Below are positions 1 to 8,601 of a stretch of DNA of 64,000 bases, piece by piece. The position numbers and the translations under genes were made by a program. The stretch spans positions 1 to 64,000 of the forward strand of contig NZ_BOPA01000040.1 in the NCBI RefSeq assembly GCF_016863515.1, given 5' to 3'. The notes beneath the pieces are model-generated. The model ran no database searches. It was given only the letters and a program-made list of their open reading frames with translations, and had not been told where the DNA came from. Source of the stretch: Micromonospora gifhornensis. GTDB lineage: Bacteria > Actinomycetota > Actinomycetes > Mycobacteriales > Micromonosporaceae. Positions within the stretch are counted from its first letter, which is position 1. The number at the start of each line of letters is the position of its first letter.

Positions 1-13
1 CAACCTGGGCAGT

Positions 14-763
14 TCACGCGTACCTACCTGAGCATCCGAACCCGTACGCCGACAGATGGGCGCGGAAGGCGGCGCTGTTGCCGTATGCCTCGTCCGCGGC
101 GACCCAGCCTGCCGGCACCCCGGCGTCGAGGGCCGCGGTGATCATGTCCGCCGCCAACTCTGACCTGGTGGCGAACTCGATCTCGTCGGGCACGCCGGCG
201 GCGTGGCAGCGGTCCCGGTCGTCGGTCCACGACGCTGGTAGATACACCCGTCGGTCGATCAGAGTGTGTCCGTCCCGGCCGGCGTAGCCCAGGAACACCC
301 CGACCTGGCTGTTCTCGATTCGCCCGGCGGTGCCGGTGTACTGGCGCTGCACCCCAACCGTGTGGGTGCCCTTCTTCAGGTCGCCGGTCTCGTCGACGAC
401 CAGGACCGCGTCCGGACCGCCGAACCGGTCGGTGATCAGTTGCCGCAGGTCGTCGCGGACAGCCTCGGCGTCCCACACCGCCCGGTACAGCAGCCGCTGC
501 ATCGCAACCGGCCGGGCGTGCCCGGCCTGCTCGGCCAACTGCCAACACGTCTTGACCTCAAGATCGGACAGCAGCCCCGTCACAAACTCTCCCGCCACAC
601 GACGCGGCTCCACTCGCCCGAACCGGCCCGCGAAGCACCCCAGCACCCCGGCCAGCACCCGCTCCCACCGACCAACAGCTACGCTGTGGCACGCGGCCAC
701 CGCAAGATCTGATGTTGTGTCCACAACGCACAGACGATCACGCGGTGGCCGCCTCGCGTCCAC
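14..763 (-). pseudogene. IS701-family transposase, C-terminally truncated
   Basis: DDE transposase of the IS701 type. The N-terminal and central parts are present: the DETGDLKKG motif with the first catalytic Asp and an ADEAYGNS motif with the second. The reading frame ends right after YGFG, where the family normally continues for over 100 residues to the catalytic Glu. The last residues (CSGRYA) do not fit the family, so a frameshift or deletion near position 40 is likely; the rest would lie left of the window. The ORF starts at 763 and family similarity begins about 20 residues in. I read it as a degraded insertion sequence at the edge of an island. Confidence 0.7.
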
Positions 764-783
764 CCCGGTTCACCAGCAAGATC

Positions 784-930
784 TCAAACGGCGGCTGCCG
801 TAGCTAGGAGCCCACCCGGCCCAACCAACGAGACTCCGTCGGCCTTGGCCCGCTCGACCAACTGCTGCGCGAACTCCACCTCCACCGACGTCGGTCCAGG
901 AAGCTGAGCAACGTTCTTCTTGTCTGTCAT
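784..930 (-). pseudogene. IS256-family transposase N-terminal remnant
   Basis: About 48 codons starting MTDKKNVAQL. They contain LVERAKADGVSLVGPGG, which is the typical N-terminal stretch of actinobacterial IS256/MutA-type transposases (normally about 400 aa). The frame stops after GGLLATAAAV, before any catalytic residue. A GGTCC-type stretch precedes the ATG at 930. It lies between the IS701 remnant and the end of the GHKL ATPase gene, which suggests repeated IS activity at this island edge. Not functional. Confidence 0.65.
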
Positions 931-984
931 GACGTGGTCCTTCCTGGACAGGATCAACGTCCTGTCCAACGGACCACACCCAGG

Positions 985-3900
985 TCAAACACGGAAATCT
1001 ACGCAGTCCCGTTCCGGCGTCGCCCGGCGTTCGACCGCGCTCTGCCTGGGTGCTGCCGGGCGATGCGCACGCGCCGATGAAGGCGGCGAGGCGACGGCGG
1101 GATGCGGGGCAGCGGTGGTTTGAGCCGATGTGGTTGCCACGCCTCGTGACATGTCGGGTGGGAGCAAACCCTCCGGCTCGTCGTCCTTGCTCTGGACGCC
1201 TTTCGTTGCCTGTAGCGCAGCTTGGAGGTCGATGGCGTGCTTGCCGACGAAACGGATCATCGCGGCCTCGCCGGCGAGCATCAAACCGATGGTGATGCTG
1301 CTGTGTCCGCCGACGTGGTGGGCGAGCAGTGCTGCCCGCAGGTCTTCGAGCGGCGTGTCCCGGGCGTGGCGGTACATGGCCGCGCACGTTGGGCACAGCG
1401 CGAGGCGGTTTTCGCGTAGGTCGCGGGTGCTGTCCTTGACGAACTGGACTGCCTCGAAGTAGTAGTCGCCGCCGACCTTAAAGGGCATGGCGGAGGTGCA
1501 CACTTGGCAGACCATGACGCCTTCGTCATTGGTGTACATCTGGGTCAGGTAGGCCCTTGCGGCGCTTTGAAGGCCCGGCACCTGGGTCTGGACGGTGCGC
1601 ATGCGCTTTTCAGACCGGCGCTCAGGTGCATCCGCTGCCTTCGCGCCCGCGCGTCGGGCCCGCTGTTCCGGGTCGTCCGAGGCATCTTCCGGAAGTGTCA
1701 GGTTCTTTCGCTCGCGTAGCCAGGCCCGCATGCTTTCCGGGTCCGCCTGGTACGCCTCGGCGATCTCCAGCAGAACGTCGACGGATTCGAAGCCGAGTGC
1801 CTTGGCTTGCAGTTCGCGTTCGCGGCGTTCCTCAACGGCGATGGCCGCGTTCCTGCCGAAGCCGGCGTGTTGCAGCATCGGTGAGGCGTCGGGAACGACA
1901 AGGCCTTCCGCCAGCTCGTCGGCCGTGATGTCGGTAGGGAGCCGAAGGTTGCCATCGCTGTCGAGGACCCACGGTGTGTGGCGCAGGCTTTGCAGCAGTT
2001 GCGATTCGAGAGCGTAGCGAGGGCTGGTCATGTTCGCCTGGAACTCGGCCTCAGCGAAGGATGCCTTGGCGAGAACGACTGTCCGCCAAAGCGAGCGCAA
2101 CAGGTTTTCGTCCTCGGTCGCGACGATTAGTTCGAAGTTGGGAATCTGCCAGTCCCGCGCGACCCGGCTATACGCCCGCTGCCTGCCTCGCGACCACGAC
2201 TTCTGAAATTTCGGGTTGTCTGAGATGTCTGCGGGCCTGACCGAGAGCCCTCGCGTGACATCGAGGGAATCGGCGAGGCCTGTGACATCGAAGTTCTCAG
2301 ACGCATACGCCGGGTCGAGCCGGCCGGGTGGGGTGCCCCGGTACTGATGCGATTGATAGAGGGCGGCGAGGCCGGTCGCGAGGAACGGCTGGTCAAGGTA
2401 GACGTCGCGGGGTGGTGCCCAGTAGCGTTCGCCGTCGCGCCCTACGGCGACGAGGAAGGCAAGGCCTTCGAATGCCTTCGCCTCGACGACGTCGTCGTCG
2501 AGCAGCCGCTTCAGCTGACGCAGGTCGTCGACGTGTCGTACGGTCACGGATGCGGGATGGAGGTCGTAGGTCTCGAACCGGGCCCGCAATTGGGCTCCGG
2601 CATCCCATGGCTGGACGTCGGCATGTTCATAGAAGTCGCGCAGGGCTCGCCGCGCACCCTTGGTCACGTCCTTCGTCGCCTCGTCGCCGCCATCGTCTGG
2701 AACCAGCAGCGAGTCCGGCACGAGGCCGTCAACGTGCAGGCCCGGCGCCGTCGGGAGGTAGGCTTCTTTGCCTGGCACGTGCCGGGTCGTGGCGCCGTCC
2801 CGAATGCGCAGTAGGGGTGCCTTGGCCAGCGTGAGGTTGTAGGGATGGCTCGCCTTGAGCCTGGCGGCGAGGGTGCCCAACGCGGTGTAGAACGCCCGGA
2901 GCCGCTCATCGGGCTTGGGTTCGATCCACTTCGTCCACCCCTGCCACGTCTCGTACTGCTTCTCGACGTACCAGGGCACCTTGCCAAGATCGAATTCGTA
3001 TCGAGCGACGTTCTCGTATGCGCGAGCTGCTCGACCCAGCACGTGTGAAAGTTCGTAGGGGCCGAAGTCGATCGCATCGAGTGAGTCAAGGAACGCCCGT
3101 GCCCTACCCTCCCGGACCGGCATCCAGCCCTTGATGGCCTCGCGGTCATCAAGGTCGGCGAGACCGAGAAGGAAACGCACGTCCTTGACCGTGAGAGCTT
3201 CGCGAAGGCTGCGGTCCGACCTGAGTAGTTGCTTTCCCCGGGCATGTCCGCCGCCGGCGACCGGAGTGAGCGGTCCGTTGTCGAACGCCTCGATGATTCG
3301 CTCGCGCAGGACCTCGTACCGTGCCGGCAAATCATCGTCAGCGTTCGGGAGCGCACCGAGCAGGCCGTCGGTGAGCATGCCGGCATTTCGCATGACCGGC
3401 AGTGCTTGTGCGATGAGGGTGCCGATCCCGTCGATGAGAGCGTCGTTACCCGGATCGTCGCGGACACTGTCACGGGCGACGGTCGAGGCGAACGGGGCGT
3501 GGATGTGGAACCTCAGCCCCGACGTCTCCTTGACAGCGGGAAAGTAGATCGATACCTGGCCGTCGACCGGCGCCACCACATAGCCCTTGGACCGCTTCTT
3601 TGGCTTCTCCGCGGCCGGCACTTCGAGAGCGAACGCCGCCGCCACCGGGAAGGGGCGTCCGTCGATCTCGACGGCGCCGGCGATTCGGTACCATCGCGCT
3701 GGCCCAGCCATGTCGTGGGCGCTGGCGATCTCGATCACGTTGCCATCGATCGCATGCCGAGCAAGCCGCAGTGGTTCATCGCCGAACACGGAGCTGGTGA
3801 TCGACATGATGTTGTTCAGGAACAGCAGTGTCGCCCCCGACAGCTCTCGCAGCGCGTGCGCGACTTCGGCCGCCGCTCGGTCCGCCGGCTTGTCGGGACG

Positions 3901-4356
3901 GTCGAACGGGAACCAGAACGTGGTCCACCCCGGCCGCCCGCTACCGGCTACGACGACGGGCACGAATAGATCGCGAATGGCGAACGAGTGCCTACCCGAG
4001 TGGATGACGGGTGTCTGTGTGTAGGCGAAGACAGCCTTGAATCCGACGCCGAACTTGCCGATGCTCGTCGCGTCGTCCGCTTTTGTCGATTGCCCGATGC
4101 TGGTGATCGACTCGATGTCACGAAGGTCGAACAGGCGGGCACCGTCGTGCTCGACAAGCAGGCCGTCACCCCGTAGTTCGAAAACCACCTGGCGGGCGCC
4201 GGCGTCCTCCGCGTTCTGCAGCAGCTCGTAAATGAAGTGGGCGTTGTCCGGGTAGAGGTCGGCGAGAAGCCGGCGCAGCCCTTCCTCGAAGCCGTTCTCA
4301 CGCGCCGCCAACACATAGGCGCTGCGCCGCGCGGACAGTGCGTCGAACGTGGTCAC
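985..4356 (-). CDS. Sacsin/Hsp90-like GHKL ATPase protein with C-terminal Cys4 module
   Basis: 1123 aa. The first 160 residues carry a GHKL (HATPase_c) fold of the sacsin type: ELLQNAEDAGA is the N-box and GKFGVGFKAVFAYT the G2 box. A long middle region of unknown fold follows. Near residues 949 and 987 there are CQVC and CPTC pairs spaced like a treble-clef or HNH-type zinc site. The last ~60 residues are low-complexity (Ala, Pro, Ser) and end close to the IS256 remnant. The start is GTG at 4356, overlapping the SNF2 gene stop (GTGA), so the two are translationally coupled. GHKL ATPases beside SF2 helicases occur in bacterial conflict loci. A defence role is inference; the target is unknown. 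Confidence 0.75.
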   Translation of the reverse strand: MTTFDALSARRSAYVLAARENGFEEGLRRLLADLYPDNAHFIYELLQNAEDAGARQVVFELRGDGLLVEHDGARLFDLRDIESITSIGQSTKADDATSIGKFGVGFKAVFAYTQTPVIHSGRHSFAIRDLFVPVVVAGSGRPGWTTFWFPFDRPDKPADRAAAEVAHALRELSGATLLFLNNIMSITSSVFGDEPLRLARHAIDGNVIEIASAHDMAGPARWYRIAGAVEIDGRPFPVAAAFALEVPAAEKPKKRSKGYVVAPVDGQVSIYFPAVKETSGLRFHIHAPFASTVARDSVRDDPGNDALIDGIGTLIAQALPVMRNAGMLTDGLLGALPNADDDLPARYEVLRERIIEAFDNGPLTPVAGGGHARGKQLLRSDRSLREALTVKDVRFLLGLADLDDREAIKGWMPVREGRARAFLDSLDAIDFGPYELSHVLGRAARAYENVARYEFDLGKVPWYVEKQYETWQGWTKWIEPKPDERLRAFYTALGTLAARLKASHPYNLTLAKAPLLRIRDGATTRHVPGKEAYLPTAPGLHVDGLVPDSLLVPDDGGDEATKDVTKGARRALRDFYEHADVQPWDAGAQLRARFETYDLHPASVTVRHVDDLRQLKRLLDDDVVEAKAFEGLAFLVAVGRDGERYWAPPRDVYLDQPFLATGLAALYQSHQYRGTPPGRLDPAYASENFDVTGLADSLDVTRGLSVRPADISDNPKFQKSWSRGRQRAYSRVARDWQIPNFELIVATEDENLLRSLWRTVVLAKASFAEAEFQANMTSPRYALESQLLQSLRHTPWVLDSDGNLRLPTDITADELAEGLVVPDASPMLQHAGFGRNAAIAVEERRERELQAKALGFESVDVLLEIAEAYQADPESMRAWLRERKNLTLPEDASDDPEQRARRAGAKAADAPERRSEKRMRTVQTQVPGLQSAARAYLTQMYTNDEGVMVCQVCTSAMPFKVGGDYYFEAVQFVKDSTRDLRENRLALCPTCAAMYRHARDTPLEDLRAALLAHHVGGHSSITIGLMLAGEAAMIRFVGKHAIDLQAALQATKGVQSKDDEPEGLLPPDMSRGVATTSAQTTAAPHPAVASPPSSARAHRPAAPRQSAVERRATPERDCVDFRV

Positions 4357-7300
4357 GGTGCTTCGACCTCCAAGGCCACGGTTACCAGATGACGGGTGAT
4401 GAGGTCGGCGCCGCTGACCGCACGTTCGTGCTTTGCGATGAGCCGGTCGAACCTGTCCCTGGCTGAGATCAGCTCGCTCTGGCGCATCTTCACGATTTTG
4501 GGTTCGCTCACCTTGTCGGCGTTTTCCTGAATGGCGCGAAGCTGCCGGTCTCGCTGCGCCCGTAGTGATGCCACCCGCTGGGCACCTGCGGCTCTCGCCC
4601 TAGTGACATGCTGCTCGCGGGCCACCTTCCATTCCCGCTGGTGCCGCTGCTCGAGCGCGTCCACGTCCAGCTCATGAGGGGCCATGCTCCCGTCACCGTC
4701 GACGGCAAGCGCCAGGAGGCTGTCCGCGGCGGCCTCGACAGCCGGATCCGTGCTGATGTAGCGGAGCGTGAGGCTGTCACGAGCGTCGAGTCTCGTCCAG
4801 GCGTGGACCGCGATCGGGTACCTGCCGGGTGGCACGACGTCGGAGCGAACCCGCAACGACGCCATCGGTGCGCCCGGCAGCGCCGCGTGTTGGGCGGCAA
4901 GTAGCACCAGTGGGTGAGTCGCGTTGAGCAGCTCCACGTCAGGCTCGTCGGCGGCCAGCTCGGGATCTGTGGTGACCCGTAGGACCGCCGGCTTGCGGCG
5001 CAGCTGCCTCTCCAGTCGGAGGTCGCCGCCGACTGCGGCATGGAGGTCGCCGCTCACGCGGGCTGCGGCGTCCTCGTCGAGGCGCACCACTGCGACCTTG
5101 CCGGGTCTCAGTGCCAGCCGGCGGCCCGGTAGGACGGCCTCAAGGTAGGCCCGGACGAGGTCGCCGATCTTCTCGTCGGAGAGCCACTCGCTGCTCGCCT
5201 CCGCGACCCGCGATTCGAACGACTCGGTGGTCAGCCCGAGCAGCACTCCCTGTTGGTCCTCGAGCCGCTCCAGCTCCTGGATGCGCGCCACCTCGTTGTC
5301 CGCGATCTGGCGTAGCCGTTCCTCCCGGTCGGCGTCGGAGAGAGACAGATCGTCCGCGATCCTGCGCAGCTCGGTTGTCAGGTCACCGAGGATCCTCTCG
5401 CTGCCTCCGAGTGCGCGGTGGAAGACGCCGATACGCAGTAGGCAACGGTCGTAGATCTCCGCCTCGACGGTCCCCTCGGTGAGGATGTTGATGATTGCGA
5501 CGGACTCGCTCTGCTGCCCACGTCGGTCGATGCGGCCGATGCGCTGCTCGATGCGCATCGGATTCCACGGGATGTCGTAGTTCACCAGGGTGTTGCAGAA
5601 CTGGTAGTCCAGGCCCTCGGTGCCGACCTCCGAGCAGAGCATCAAGTCGATCGCGTCAGGATTGCTGTTCGGCAGCTTGAAGCGCCGGCGCAGTGAATGC
5701 CGGTCCTCGTCCGGGACGGCCCCGTGGACCACACCTACTCGCACGCCCCACGCGCTTGCCTTTTCTTGGAGGTAGCGCAGCGTGTGACGGAAGGTGCTGA
5801 AGACCAGGACCTTGTTGTTCTCCTCCGCCTGCTTGTCGGTGACGAGTTGCCGGAGGACGTCGACCTTGGGGTCGGGAAGACCGTTGAGACCCTCGGCCAG
5901 CTGCCCGATGGCGCGGATCTCCGCCCGGAACTCACTCAGCGACGAGGGGACATCGTCCGGCGCGTCGTCACCGATCTCAGAGAACTCGACCTTGTCGAGC
6001 CGGTTCTCCAATACCTGCTCCACTAGCGGCGCCAGACCACTGATCGAGCTGGCCGCCTGACGCCGGAGCATGGACAACAGGAAGGCCACCGGCATGCCCG
6101 GCGTCTGGAGCTCGACGATGCGCCGTCCCAGATCGATGACCGCGTTGTAGACGACCTCCTGCTCGGGGGTGAAGGAGACGACTGGCGCGCTGGGCTTGCG
6201 CGTGGTGAACGTTCCGATGTCGCGCCGACGGGTTCGGCTGACGATGGAGGAGAAGGTGTTGAGCTCCTCAAGCGTGCGCACGACGCGCACACGTGCCCGC
6301 GCGTCCCCCGGGTCTTCGGTCAGCAATTCACGGACCAGTTCCACTCCCAGGTCCACCGCCGTCACGGCGCGTCCCCAGGTTGTGGAGAGCGCGCCGTCGA
6401 GGGCCCGCTGGGCCTCGTCCTGCCATCCGTCCTGCCCGCCGCGGGCGGCCTCGATGGCTTCGTAGAGGTAGTGGTTCGGCTCAAGCATCTGGGCGAAGTC
6501 ACGCTCGGTCGGGACAAGGTCGTCGCGCAGCAGGTTTACCAGCGTGAACAGGTCCCGGCTCTGCGTCTGCAGCGGTGTAGCGGAGAGAAGCACGACCGCC
6601 TCGGCCGACCCGGTCAGGCGCTTCACGTTCTGGTAGGCGAAGGTGGCGCGGTTGCGGACATGGTGCGCCTCATCGACGATCACCAGGTCGAATCGCGGAC
6701 CGGGGGTAAGATCAACAAGCCCGGCCTGCCGCAGTCGACCGTTGGCGTCATTGCCCACGAGCAGGCGCTCGTCGAGCAGTGAGTAGGGAACGATCGCCTT
6801 CGCGAACCGAGCCGGCCACTCCCCTTCGCGCAGGGCCTCCTCGATACAGAAGCGTAGGTCCGAGCCGTCAAGGTGCACGAAGTCCTCGTCAAACCGCTTG
6901 AGCTCGTTACGCCACTTCTCATCGACCACCAGCGGCTTCGGACAGATGATCAGAACCGAACGGACGCGGTGGCGTGCTTGAAGCTCCTTGAGAATGAGGC
7001 AAGCCTCGATCGTCTTGCCCACGCCGACGTCATCGGCGATGAGGATGCGTGGGCGGTCCGCCTGCACGATCTTCAGAACCGGTCGGAACTGGTAGGGCTC
7101 GTAGTCGATGCGCCCGACGTTGCGGGCGTGCAAGTAGCCGGTGTTTTTGTCCCGGATCAGTTCAGACGTCAGGCCGGCCCGCAGAACAACCGCGGAGATC
7201 ATCTGTTCCTTCGAGTCCGGCAGCACCACCTCGATCTGGGAGCCGAAATAGCCATGCATCCGGTTGTCGTGAAACACGTCGTACCGAAGCACACCGCCGA

Positions 7301-7385
7301 TCTCCCGGGAACCGGTGATCACGCCCATCACATCCCGCCGCGCAACGAGTCGCACCGTGGCTCCTGGGGCGAACTCCGTTGTCAT
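4353..7385 (-). CDS. SNF2/RapA-like helicase-related ATPase
   Basis: 1010 aa. Superfamily 2 motifs are complete. Motif I is DDVGVGKT near residue 115, the Walker B is VDEAHH near 235 and motif III is LLSATPLQT. The C-terminal lobe has VLVFSTFRHT, SEVGTEGLDYQ and IGRIDRRGQ. This order is that of SNF2-family dsDNA translocases such as RapA and the DISARM protein DrmD. No methylase or nuclease gene is adjacent, so DISARM itself is not supported. The ATG at 7385 is chosen because GGAGGG lies just upstream; the longer open frame to 7472 overlaps the preceding gene and has an Arg-rich, unlikely N-terminus. It is coupled to the GHKL ATPase gene downstream and starts 58 nt after the propeller gene upstream. 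Confidence 0.85.
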   Translation of the reverse strand: MTTEFAPGATVRLVARRDVMGVITGSREIGGVLRYDVFHDNRMHGYFGSQIEVVLPDSKEQMISAVVLRAGLTSELIRDKNTGYLHARNVGRIDYEPYQFRPVLKIVQADRPRILIADDVGVGKTIEACLILKELQARHRVRSVLIICPKPLVVDEKWRNELKRFDEDFVHLDGSDLRFCIEEALREGEWPARFAKAIVPYSLLDERLLVGNDANGRLRQAGLVDLTPGPRFDLVIVDEAHHVRNRATFAYQNVKRLTGSAEAVVLLSATPLQTQSRDLFTLVNLLRDDLVPTERDFAQMLEPNHYLYEAIEAARGGQDGWQDEAQRALDGALSTTWGRAVTAVDLGVELVRELLTEDPGDARARVRVVRTLEELNTFSSIVSRTRRRDIGTFTTRKPSAPVVSFTPEQEVVYNAVIDLGRRIVELQTPGMPVAFLLSMLRRQAASSISGLAPLVEQVLENRLDKVEFSEIGDDAPDDVPSSLSEFRAEIRAIGQLAEGLNGLPDPKVDVLRQLVTDKQAEENNKVLVFSTFRHTLRYLQEKASAWGVRVGVVHGAVPDEDRHSLRRRFKLPNSNPDAIDLMLCSEVGTEGLDYQFCNTLVNYDIPWNPMRIEQRIGRIDRRGQQSESVAIINILTEGTVEAEIYDRCLLRIGVFHRALGGSERILGDLTTELRRIADDLSLSDADREERLRQIADNEVARIQELERLEDQQGVLLGLTTESFESRVAEASSEWLSDEKIGDLVRAYLEAVLPGRRLALRPGKVAVVRLDEDAAARVSGDLHAAVGGDLRLERQLRRKPAVLRVTTDPELAADEPDVELLNATHPLVLLAAQHAALPGAPMASLRVRSDVVPPGRYPIAVHAWTRLDARDSLTLRYISTDPAVEAAADSLLALAVDGDGSMAPHELDVDALEQRHQREWKVAREQHVTRARAAGAQRVASLRAQRDRQLRAIQENADKVSEPKIVKMRQSELISARDRFDRLIAKHERAVSGADLITRHLVTVALEVEAP

Positions 7386-7443
7386 GCAACTGATCCCTCC
7401 GCCAAATCGGACTCGGAGCCGTCGGCGTCGCCGTGGCGCACGG

Positions 7444-8601
7444 CTACGGGCGGGCCGGCGCCACCGCGACATCGTAGACCTGCTGAACCGACAGTTCGGC
7501 GTTGCCGCCTGTCTCGATGTACAGGTCGTGCTCGTTGGTCTCGCCCCCTTGGCGCAGGAGCAGGCGCGTGCCGGCGCCGATCGGGCGGACGGCGTCTGCG
7601 ACGACTTGGTCGACTTGGGTCCACCGGTCGCCGTCGAGCCGCCACAGAGTGGGCGGTGCGGTGAATTCGTCGTCGTTCTCGTCGGTGCAGCGATGCGAGG
7701 TCAGGCTGGCGTGCAGGGCACCGTCCTGGTTCCACCACCAGTCGGAGACGGTCATCCACGCCTGTTCGCCCGGCGCGCTCTGCACGAACTTCGGAAGGCT
7801 GACTGTGGTGCCAGTCGATCCGTTCCAGAGCCAGTAGGTGAAGCTGACGCACCGCCCATCGTCGTCGGAAACCGTGACCACGAAACGGGCGCTGCCGTCC
7901 GGTCCAGAGCCGCCGACCGCCGACGATCCCACGATGAAGTGGTTCTCGGAGACCTTGCGCGGTGTGGGGTCGCCGAGTTTGACGGCGTAGAGCATATCCG
8001 GGCTGCTGTATTCGGGTGTGTCCTGGCCGGCCGGGATCAGCTGGGTGCGGACAAGCACGCTATCTCCGCCGCCCGCCATTACCTGTGTCACGCGCCGGCC
8101 GTCCGGCAGGGTCACGTCGAACGGCTGCGTTTCGTCGCCGGCCGCGACGTCGATGACGAGCGGCTCGTCGGTCTCGTCATCGAGGTAGGCGACCCGGTCT
8201 CCGCCGGCCGGCGCCGCGCTCGAGCAGCCGCATTCCACCCGTCGGAAGGCGCCGGTCCGGACGTCGACAATAGTGAGGAACCCGTCGTCGGTGGTGCTCA
8301 GGGAGAGCGCGACGACGAAGTCGCCGGTGCCCGTCCAGAAGATCGGGCCTGTGGAGAAATCGCCCGGTACCTTGACCGATTCACCGTCCTTGCGGTTGAT
8401 GACCAGCCCGGAACTGGAGGTGTAGGCGTACGCGAGCGTTCCGGTGGGCGTGGGCGAAGCGGACATGGGGGTGCCCGGCTGCGCGACGGCTGGCGGGTCC
8501 GCGCTGTCCGTGCGCAGGGTGACGTACAGGACGACCCCGACGAGTACCAGCAGCACGGAGGCAGCGGCGACGACGGTCCAGCGCCAGCGGTTGATGGTCA
8601 T
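7444..8601 (-). CDS. Membrane-anchored beta-propeller-like protein
   Basis: 385 aa. Residues about 8-30 form one transmembrane segment (VAAASVLLVLVGVVLYVTL), followed by a Pro/Ser/Thr linker and an all-beta region with repeated Asp- and Gly-rich strands of TolB/WD-like character. The C-terminal part is predicted to lie outside the cytoplasm. The ATG at 8601 overlaps the upstream stop (ATGA), which decides the start against the longer frame to 8679. Fifth gene of the caspase/Lon operon. A role as ligand sensor or scaffold is inference; no enzyme motif is visible. CGC-type Cys pair near residue 120. Confidence 0.7.
   Translation of the reverse strand: MTINRWRWTVVAAASVLLVLVGVVLYVTLRTDSADPPAVAQPGTPMSASPTPTGTLAYAYTSSSGLVINRKDGESVKVPGDFSTGPIFWTGTGDFVVALSLSTTDDGFLTIVDVRTGAFRRVECGCSSAAPAGGDRVAYLDDETDEPLVIDVAAGDETQPFDVTLPDGRRVTQVMAGGGDSVLVRTQLIPAGQDTPEYSSPDMLYAVKLGDPTPRKVSENHFIVGSSAVGGSGPDGSARFVVTVSDDDGRCVSFTYWLWNGSTGTTVSLPKFVQSAPGEQAWMTVSDWWWNQDGALHASLTSHRCTDENDDEFTAPPTLWRLDGDRWTQVDQVVADAVRPIGAGTRLLLRQGGETNEHDLYIETGGNAELSVQQVYDVAVAPARP

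Noticed and set aside
985..7385. DISARM system suggested by a DrmD-like SNF2 helicase
   Set aside because: No DNA methylase, DrmA, DrmB or PLD-type DrmC gene is beside it; a GHKL ATPase is present instead.
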